Shown here piece after piece: positions 38,101 to 42,866 of a DNA stretch of 42,866 bases. Origin of the DNA: Methanosphaera stadtmanae (GTDB lineage: Archaea; Methanobacteriota; Methanobacteria; Methanobacteriales; Methanobacteriaceae). Positions within the stretch are counted from its first letter, which is position 1; every line of letters begins with the position of its first letter. Position numbers and translations under genes: made by a program. The stretch is taken from positions 1 to 42,866 of the forward strand of contig SUTR01000017.1 in the NCBI GenBank assembly GCA_015062825.1, in the 5' to 3' direction. The notes beneath the pieces are model-generated. The model saw nothing but the letters and a program-made list of their open reading frames with translations. It was not told where the DNA came from and made no database searches.

Positions 38101-38671
38101 TGTCGAATTGGTTGGAATTTTCTATTAATCTATAGTGGGGACTTGTCCTAATATCTGCAAATTGTATATTTTCATCTATGCTTATGGAAGTATCATTTAT
38201 TGTATCGGTAATTAATGAAAGATTTTCCATTATATTCTTATAATATTCTATGTCATTTTCTAGACGTGAAATTTTCTGGGTGTATTCAACTGTTTTATTT
38301 TGGTACGTGTTTATTTGACTTATCTGTTTGTTATTTTTAGAGTTAACTGAGTGTTTTATGTTATTGAGTCTGTCATTATCTTTGAGTAGTTTGTTGTATT
38401 GTTCTAGTAGTTTCTGGTTTTTTATTACAAGCTGTGATAAGGTGACTTTTATGTCTTTGATATATGATGTTATGTCACTGTTTCTTTTTTCTAAATTGTT
38501 GATGTTTTGTGTTAATTTGTCATTTAGAGAGCATAGTCTTATGAATTCTTCCATGAAAAGATTGAATTTTTCAGTATCTTCCTTAACATATTTATCTCTA
38601 AAATCAGTCAGATATGATTTTAATATGTTTTCGTTTATTGTTGTAATTTTAATCACCCAGATATAAAGCAT
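32156..38671 (-). CDS. giant multidomain glycosyltransferase B: paralogue of A with degenerate GT2 domains
   Basis: 2171 residues with the same order as paralogue A: coiled coil (40-155), seven double repeats (165-830), GT2-like one (about 849-1060), TOD1/DUF616-like (about 1240-1460), GT2-like two (about 1497-1700), GT4 (about 1750-2165). Both GT2-like units have lost catalytic signatures: LNSDT is LDKNT in the first and VDSNN in the second, and GYGEE-D-F is EYSAIDYS in the second. DUF616-like (YTAVTGEYDEP, WIDTNFEI, RDQLSFNY) and GT4 (WPETYCHTLTE) stay intact. First of the two-gene unit. A TATA box near 38695-38707 would start RNA near 38675, so ATG 38671 would be almost leaderless. Alternatively GGGTGAT at 38652-38658 serves an ATT at 38647, where homology with A begins. 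Confidence 0.82.
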   Translation of the reverse strand: MLYIWVIKITTINENILKSYLTDFRDKYVKEDTEKFNLFMEEFIRLCSLNDKLTQNINNLEKRNSDITSYIKDIKVTLSQLVIKNQKLLEQYNKLLKDNDRLNNIKHSVNSKNNKQISQINTYQNKTVEYTQKISRLENDIEYYKNIMENLSLITDTINDTSISIDENIQFADIRTSPHYRLIENSNQFDSKYYTKQYLDKYEENIDPIEHFLQIGAKQDYNPNEQFNTKWYRIIYLDDNYDINPFVEYLSYGIKHDRLIQPEYNKKTDVDITQSQEYLLIDESEYFDKDYYKNHYGLDDDIDLVTYYLTCYDKAAKPCEDFNVEWYNRTYLQYLDANPLLDYITHPDTRYMDKTPNEYNMESAISTDESQLYNAIEQSQLLDKTWYHNNYKINDSDLINHFINEGFKKGYTLNKSTNNNQNQDIWQYLFDNTDNNISGYDSIPQAQIRDSQEYHILQEDELFDENYYLETYHDVKNAKVDALQHYLQSGYKEGRSPSEQFNNNQYLRNHPNCTINPLLDYLLHNKQEYIHKIDKDESIQTQDLQEYAILDNPLVFDREYYLKTNSDVKANQIDSLEHFIKYGQYEGRNPKANMNLTYLYEQIPQEKDKYLQYTLDVYKKCDSYKLEAPDEIENYERNYQLLKDSIYFNQDYYIKHHPSITEDDDAIDYYLRKGRYEKYPTSKIFSHHEYLKYNLDLKHHGVDPLVHFILSGLKEQRPYRRPKLEEKDFDKYPEGFYQRYSLIYDSNLFSEEYYIRNNPQIIEEDTDPIIDYLVNGVRYSRNPSSLFSTSRYLKYHGDIKRTGFNPLYHYLTNGIKEKRFIYLPNEYFLHNIQERYTYLQTHKMLNALKSKKTIILEYNPDTEYFKKTLSSILSNTNINYELMVISTQDIPDDIKVIEKAYNINIIKTDNLNRQISNILSDCETDVVILDKNTIVTPHWLSKLTYSAYTDDKIATVSPLTNQSDILNTQSNNILSSTQNNLNNTSKEFEIQFNDNYIQSVTSEDYCIYIKNEAYGKLDNYNYTNMHTLSYDLYNMGWINLRNNSVFLYNRQKKANPDINDEYHNGFYDSIEVKKINEIINTKDTWDKTINRRRMLVFTQLDDDENVILDDKIKHISNVYDVYILALDGEKYYIYKYAKGILSLIDNNKVDYSFDTNFFEKTYFNLLINLKIDVLYTKHFKQLYHPTNRKFTSIIELVKYLEIDEIHECPYQDINLRQELDEMFYNDKSYEQIMEEAQNKLDFNNKRVVVYTAVTGEYDEPIIPSYVNKDFDYICFTDNPQLKSDFWTIRLMEEEDIDNIRRVRKYKILPHKYLSEYDYSIWIDTNFEITANLEDYIHKYSKENKLLAIKHEFRDCIYQEAETCINSNKDSSDVITKQIDEYKKEGYPEHNGLIASGILFRNHNDKQVIKVMQDWYNQLENYSYRDQLSFNYSCYKNNFTYDEAKIFYLKNPYFQRHDHIKNGFALRIADVKYAKDYDLEYMPEEIDDIMDAFSNQTTIIMPITNSHNLKQSIQSILDNTNTSYELMLINDNINDIQVQKILSEFEKYDQITIINNQKSYGYVQNINQAINKSTDDIVIVDSNNIFTNKWLQKLKIKAYSNKDFATVTSLFNKSPYYKISDDDDFIKDNLEIIANNIEKKSRNTILTIPTSDIRCMYIKRQAIYKTGFFDINFTKEYSAIDYSRRLLNRGWRNALDTSTFIYNQNEFNKDSTDKNNLFKQYPELKEQINEYIESIELNNIIRNIKYGIKSDNTKKKCILYALHGGIGGTLHTSIELIKNINNQLDAYLLITSTDKIELYKYSDNGQCNFTLQEEEFKKQLNLLRVWKLKSKYTLLDTSNKQIKWIYFNLLVYLNVDIVHIRHLIKSSLDLPYITGRIGIPTVLSFHDFYYVCPSHNLIDDNRQYCGGICPPLYEKSALGGQCNIIGELNIPLTRTIVHKWRDTVRDMFKNIDTFVTTSKSTYDIYTKFYPELKSSDFRIIEHGRDVKTPDTIERRLTLNPDEKIRIVFPGHLSHTKGYEIIKALKEIDTDDKLEFYYMGSLGGHEDLAEVGVDLGVYNRSDFNKIIHKINPHFIAILSIWPETYCHTLTEGWGSGVPILALDMGAVGERIKREGGGYLLDDNPQKAYKQIIEYAMDTNEYNKKKEEITKIKFKTTKQMGQEYMQIYAKYLNN

Positions 38672-38694
38672 TTATTTTGAGAATATACATTTGC

Positions 38695-38707
38695 CTATAT
38701 AATATTG
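38695..38707 (-). promoter_or_regulatory. TATA box for the giant glycosyltransferase pair
   Basis: AATATTATATAGG on the minus strand, 24-36 bases upstream of the ATG at 38671. The next gene, A, starts about 19 bases after B stops and shows no promoter of its own, so this box probably drives both. Confidence 0.4.
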
Positions 38708-38931
38708 ATGGGAAAAATATTATTTCATTGCCCAACAATTAGTTATTATTAAAAATGTATGTAGTTTAAAGAATTTAACTTTAAGTATTAATTCATTATA
38801 AATAATTTTTACTTTAGAAAAAGATTTTGAAATAGGCACTTTGATTGAAAGTATCCTATTTTGATAAGGTGTATTTTTGCAAAAAATTCTTTGTAATAAA
38901 ATTTATTATAAAAAAATAGTTAGAAGAGGAA

Positions 38932-39819
38932 TTAATCTAATTCTTCCAAATCACTCATTCCTTCTTCTGATTCAAGGTGTATTAGTACTTCATTTATCTG
39001 TGTAAAATTATTTTTAAGTTTTTTCTCAATAATTTCTGATATTTCATGGGCTTTTTTCATTGAAAGATTTGAGTCTACCACTACATGCATATCAACAAAT
39101 ACATTTGATGTTGTTCCGCGTGTTCTAATGTTATGAACATTTTCAACACCTTCTATGTCACATATTTGATCATCTATTCTTTCTGTTGGAAGTATGTTTG
39201 CATCTACCAGGATGTTTAGATTCTCTTTAAGAATTGAGAAGCCCGTTTTTATTATCAAACATGCTATTATTATTGAGATTATTGGATCTGCTATGCCCAG
39301 TCCTAGATGCATCAGTATTAATCCTATTATTACTATGCTTGTTGCTAATATGTCACTTTGTGTATGTTTGCTGTCGGCCAATAGCAGATCACTGTTGAGT
39401 TGTTTTCCTTTTCTTTTTTCATATTGAGACAGTATGATATTGACTATTAATGTACTTATCATTATAATAAAGCTGATGAGGTTTATTTCAATATTTGTTG
39501 GATGTATGAATTTTTCATATGCTGATATTAGTATTTCATAGCTTACAAGAATTAATGATAATCCTATTAGTATTGAGGCAAATGTTTCTATTTTAGCATG
39601 TCCATATGGATGTTCTTTATCTTTTGGCTTTTTGGCCAGGATTACGGCAATTATTGCTACAAGATTAGCTATTGCATCTAATGCTGAATCATATCCATCT
39701 GAGGTTATGCTTAATATTCCAGAATAGTATCCGTAGGATATTTTTACACCTGCAATAATTAGATTCAAGACCAAGATGATGATTAATGTGCCTCTTACTT
39801 CATCATAATAATTTTCCAT
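38932..39819 (-). CDS. cation diffusion facilitator (CDF) metal transporter
   Basis: A 295-residue efflux protein for divalent metals such as zinc, iron or manganese, driven by proton exchange. Seen: six membrane segments in about residues 8-205, metal-binding motifs SDGYDSALDA (about 38-47, D-x3-D type) and DSKHTQSDILAT (about 150-161, H-x3-D), KEHPYGHAKIE in the loop, then a cytosolic C-terminal domain (about 205-290) with IRTRGTTSNVFVDMHVVVD. Start: the ATG at 39819 is preceded by a perfect GGAGGTGATT (39823-39832), so a TTG at 39834 is rejected. First of its strand; metal specificity is not deducible. Confidence 0.92.
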   Translation of the reverse strand: MENYYDEVRGTLIIILVLNLIIAGVKISYGYYSGILSITSDGYDSALDAIANLVAIIAVILAKKPKDKEHPYGHAKIETFASILIGLSLILVSYEILISAYEKFIHPTNIEINLISFIIMISTLIVNIILSQYEKRKGKQLNSDLLLADSKHTQSDILATSIVIIGLILMHLGLGIADPIISIIIACLIIKTGFSILKENLNILVDANILPTERIDDQICDIEGVENVHNIRTRGTTSNVFVDMHVVVDSNLSMKKAHEISEIIEKKLKNNFTQINEVLIHLESEEGMSDLEELD

Positions 39820-40166
39820 AGCAATCACCTCCAATAAGCAGAATCATGTTTTCTTTAAATATGTTGATTATTTTATTAATTTCGGTTGATTTATTAATGT
39901 TATAATTTTATATGATATATAAATAACTTTTTTTATGTTTGACTAAATTATTTTCTTTAATTAAACCTAAAAATAGTTTACGTTAGACTAAAATGTGAAT
40001 ATCTTTCATATTATAATGAGAACTTGAATTATGGCATTGGCCCATAAAATATCAACAGCAAGAAAATCAATAAAATGAATTAATGAATAGATTAATTAAG
40101 CATCTTCAACTAAAATATATAATATAAATATATGATTATCAAGGAATAATTAAAAGGGTGTTTGTT
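39820..40166. other. divergent promoter region of the CDF and NFACT genes
   Basis: 347 AT-rich bases between divergent genes. It holds the perfect ribosome binding site of the CDF gene and several AT tracts usable as TATA boxes. A 15-codon frame (ATG at 40031 to TGA at 40078, MALAHKIS...) lies in it with no good binding site, so I do not call it. Confidence 0.4.
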
Positions 40167-42194
40167 TTGAAGTCAATGTCAAATGTGGATATACATAGAA
40201 TTGTAAAAGAATTAAATGATGAACTGTTAAATGTTAAAGTAGAAAAAGCATATCAACCATCATATGATACCATACTAATCAAGTTAAGAAAGCCGGGTGA
40301 AGGAAGAAAAGACCTTGTAATACAGGCAGGAACCAGAATACACCTGACAGAATATCCCCTACCCAATCCTACAATACCACCAAACTTTCCAATGCTACTT
40401 AGGAAACATTTAAGTGGAGGAACAATAACCAAGATAGAACAATACATGTTTGACCGTATAGTAGAAATAACCATACAAAAAAAGCAAACATTCACTTTAG
40501 TCATAGAACTGTTCAATAAGGGAAATATCATACTACTTGATGAAGACAAAAACATCATCTCACCACTCAAACATAAACAATGGCAGGATCGTAAAATAAC
40601 AGCACATCAGGAATATAAATATCCACCAGTAAAGGAAATAAACCTAAACAACCCAACCCCTGAAGGATTAAAGAAGATATTTGAAACATCAGACAAGGAT
40701 ATTGTAAGATGCATTGCAACAAATGGACTTGGAGGATTTTATACAGAGGAAATATTAACATATACTTCCATCAACAAAGAAGAAATGGCAAATGCACTAA
40801 ATGATGACCAGATACAGGAAGTAAATGATGCACTCATCACATTGTTTGAAAAGGTAGAAAATCATCCACATCCTCAAATAATACTTGAAGAGAAGGATGG
40901 TAAAACAAAAAATAAGGATTTAATACCAATTGATATGAACAAATACCATGATTATAAATCAAAGGAATTTGAATCATTTAACAAGGCCGCAGATGAATAC
41001 TACAGCAAATCCATTGTAAATGGCATTAAAGATGCAGAAGAAAGCAAATGGACAAAACGTGTAAACAAGTTTAAGAAACGACTGCAGATGCAGGAAGATA
41101 CACTTGATGGATTCTATAAGACAATAGAGGATACTCAGCTTAAGGGAAACACAATATATGCACATTATAATGAAATACAGGAAATATTGGATGTTATTGC
41201 AGGTGCACGAGAAAAGTATTCATGGCAGGAAATATCAAAGATTATAAAGAAATCCAAGAAGCAAGGCAATATACCTCAGCTTGACATGATTGAATCTGTA
41301 GATAAGATGGGTGTACTAACATTAAAGATAGACGGTTTAAGTGTTAGAATAGACAGCAATATAGGAATACCTGAAAGTTGTGAAAAATTCTATTATGATA
41401 AGGGTAAAAAGGCAAAACGTAAGATAGATGGTGTGAATATTGCAATAGAAAACACTAAAGCAGAGATAAAACGTCTGGAACAGAAGAAGGAAGTTGCTAT
41501 CAGTGAACTTAAAACACAGGATAAACGACAGAAGAAACAGCTTAAATGGTATGAAAAACTCAGATGGTTTATAAGTTCTGATGGCATGATGGTTATTGGT
41601 GGACGTGATGCCAACAGCAATGAATTGGTAGTGAAAAAATATGCTCGAAATAATGATATTTACTTCCATAGTGATATCCATGGTTCTCCATCAACATTAG
41701 TACAGAATGATAATAACCTCGAGGAAATACCCGAGACAACACTTTATGAGGCAGCATGTTTTACATCAAGCTATAGTAGTGCATGGAAGGAAGGTTTTAG
41801 CAGCTATGATTCATATTGGGTAAATCTTAGCCAAGTATCCAAAACTCCTGAAGCTGGTGAATATATTAAGAAGGGATCATTTGTTATACGCGGACGTAAA
41901 AACTTCTACCGTAATGTACCAGTACTTATAGCAATAGGCATAGTGGATTATGATGATGATAAGCGTATTATGGCCGGCCCTGTAAGTGCGGTTGAACACC
42001 ATACAGATAACTTTGTGATAATTAAACCAGGATTTACAAAGAAAGAAAGAATATCCAAGGAAATATTACATATAATAGATAAAGAAAAGCTATTTGGTGT
42101 TGATGACATAGTACGTAATCTACCTAGTGGTAAATGTGATTTATTAGATATAAGAGAATATAATCAGAAGTATAGAAGTAAAAATATTCGATAA
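40167..42194 (+). CDS. NFACT family protein (Rqc2/RqcH homologue)
   Basis: A 675-residue homologue of RqcH/Rqc2, which binds stalled 50S or 60S subunits carrying nascent peptide-tRNA and can direct untemplated C-terminal tailing. Seen: NFACT-N (about 1-235) opening MSNVDIHRIVKELN, with LRKHLSGGTI and the conserved Asp-Arg pair in MFDRIVEI; helix-hairpin-helix with ATNGLGGFYTEEI (about 185-197); a long coiled coil (about 265-455); NFACT-R (about 470-590) with WYEKLRWFISSDG, GRDANSNELVVKKY and DIYFHSDIHGSPST. Length fits archaeal members. I chose TTG at 40167 (MKSMSNVD) because GGGTG lies 6-7 bases upstream; GTG 40158 is part of that site. Role in archaeal ribosome quality control is by homology. 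Confidence 0.92.
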   Translation: MKSMSNVDIHRIVKELNDELLNVKVEKAYQPSYDTILIKLRKPGEGRKDLVIQAGTRIHLTEYPLPNPTIPPNFPMLLRKHLSGGTITKIEQYMFDRIVEITIQKKQTFTLVIELFNKGNIILLDEDKNIISPLKHKQWQDRKITAHQEYKYPPVKEINLNNPTPEGLKKIFETSDKDIVRCIATNGLGGFYTEEILTYTSINKEEMANALNDDQIQEVNDALITLFEKVENHPHPQIILEEKDGKTKNKDLIPIDMNKYHDYKSKEFESFNKAADEYYSKSIVNGIKDAEESKWTKRVNKFKKRLQMQEDTLDGFYKTIEDTQLKGNTIYAHYNEIQEILDVIAGAREKYSWQEISKIIKKSKKQGNIPQLDMIESVDKMGVLTLKIDGLSVRIDSNIGIPESCEKFYYDKGKKAKRKIDGVNIAIENTKAEIKRLEQKKEVAISELKTQDKRQKKQLKWYEKLRWFISSDGMMVIGGRDANSNELVVKKYARNNDIYFHSDIHGSPSTLVQNDNNLEEIPETTLYEAACFTSSYSSAWKEGFSSYDSYWVNLSQVSKTPEAGEYIKKGSFVIRGRKNFYRNVPVLIAIGIVDYDDDKRIMAGPVSAVEHHTDNFVIIKPGFTKKERISKEILHIIDKEKLFGVDDIVRNLPSGKCDLLDIREYNQKYRSKNIR

Positions 42195-42797
42195 ATTCCT
42201 TTAAAAAAAGTGATTAAGTATCAAAGATTTGATATAGGATATAATTTGTTAAATCTTTTATACTCATCATAATATATGTTTTAATAAATATATATAATTT
42301 TTTGAAAATCAAACTCTTTTTACAAAAAGAATTTTCATAATTCTATGGAAAAAACAATAAAAAAAAATAATTCTCTTAATATGCAAACATCACATAACTC
42401 CTATCAAAATATTCCAATTCAATGTGACCTACAGAATAAAAGATGACATTATAGCATTGAATAACTGTAAATATGTATTAAACAAATTTCTTAAATTATT
42501 ATTATAAAAAGAAAAAAATAATCTTATTATACTTTTTTTAGAAAAATTTAAAAACGTCATCAAAAAAATAGTGAATTTTTACTTTAAATTCTAAAAAGGA
42601 AAAAAATAAAAAAAAAGAACTTTAAATATGCATTACATTAAATTTATTATCCGTTTAATTGGATGTTAATAGTATAATTAACATTAGCATTAATATAATT
42701 TAATTTAAAGAACTAGAAAAAAATACTTTTGAAATGTAAAAAGAATAAATTAAAAAAAGAATATGATGAAAAGAGATTGTTATTAATCCAAAGGTGT
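42195..42797. other. 603-base AT-rich gap, no gene seen
   Basis: Between the NFACT stop and the last codons of a minus-strand gene. It is overwhelmingly A and T with many homopolymer runs suited to termination of both neighbours. A 33-codon frame (ATG at 42345) lacks a ribosome binding site and any recognisable composition, so it is not called. No tRNA-like or repeat structure was found. Confidence 0.5.
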
Positions 42798-42866
42798 CTA
42801 TTGTGGTAGTTCTTCTGTGTAGTCTTCTCCTGGATGTAATGCTACTGTGAATGTTCCTGGTGATGC
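42798..42866 (-). CDS. C-terminal end of an unidentified gene (partial)
   Basis: The last 22 codons of a minus-strand frame that runs off the window, ending ...FTVALHPGEDYTEELPQ and TAG. The balanced composition and G/C-richer codons contrast with the preceding gap and support coding. Too little is visible to name a family. Confidence 0.6.
   Translation of the reverse strand, partial: ASPGTFTVALHPGEDYTEELPQ

Noticed and set aside
25441-38671. Non-ribosomal peptide or polyketide synthase
   Set aside because: The size suggested it, but no condensation, adenylation, ketosynthase or carrier motifs are present; glycosyltransferase motifs are.
40031-40078. 15-codon frame MALAHKISTARKSIK in the divergent promoter region
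   Set aside because: Too short, no good ribosome binding site, and likely to be chance in promoter DNA.
42345-42446. 33-codon plus-strand frame in the terminal gap
   Set aside because: No ribosome binding site, Asn/Lys-rich as expected from random AT-rich DNA, and no recognisable motif.

Overview
The window looks like the chromosome of a very AT-rich, gut-type methanogenic archaeon of the Methanobacteriales, with Methanosphaera or Methanobrevibacter as the closest guess. Four things point there. It carries a cyclic-2,3-diphosphoglycerate type 2-phosphoglycerate kinase with an ATP-cone and an archaeal phosphoglycerate mutase (ApgM). It has the gene order gatC / ACT protein / homoserine dehydrogenase. 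It encodes a large secreted Asn-rich beta-helix adhesin-like protein and a class III-signal pilin with its own peptidase. Ribosome binding sites match GGAGGTGAT, intergenic DNA is extremely AT-rich with archaeal TATA boxes, and TTG starts are frequent. No mobile element, CRISPR array, rRNA or convincing tRNA was seen.

Layout. 1-3.9 kb (minus): 2-phosphoglycerate kinase, rubredoxin, a DtxR/MntR-type metal regulator with a FeoA tail, and an AMP-forming acyl-CoA synthetase. 4.0-5.4 kb (plus): a polysaccharide flippase. 5.5-7.7 kb: divergent cysteine pathway genes cysK and cysE with striking inverted repeats between them. 7.9-9.5 kb (minus): a prepilin peptidase and a class III pilin in an overlapping pair. 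9.5-16.8 kb (minus): CTP synthase, a 1246-residue secreted adhesin-like protein and ApgM. 16.9-21.6 kb (minus): an unknown 254-residue protein, the gatC-ACT-hom unit, an asparagine synthetase and a small membrane protein.

21.8-38.7 kb is the most unusual part. It holds a tandem AlgX/AlgJ-like (SGNH) acyltransferase-type protein, an alpha/beta hydrolase, and two enormous paralogous glycosyltransferases (about 2230 and 2170 residues). Each giant has a coiled coil, seven double repeats, GT2, DUF616/TOD1-like, GT2 and GT4 domains. In both systems one copy keeps the catalytic residues while its partner has lost them: the two halves of the AlgX-like protein, and the GT2 domains of the two giants. 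None of the three has a signal peptide or obvious membrane segment. I infer a cytosolic machine for building and O-modifying a surface polysaccharide, whose export may need a flippase such as the one at 4.0 kb.

38.9-42.9 kb: a cation diffusion facilitator, an NFACT/Rqc2-family protein, a 600-base AT-rich gap, and the last 22 codons of an unidentified gene. A side theme is possible AUU initiation. The 2-phosphoglycerate kinase lacks any AUG, GUG or UUG upstream of its conserved N-terminal domain but has a strong ribosome binding site followed by ATT, and the downstream giant glycosyltransferase gene may be similar.
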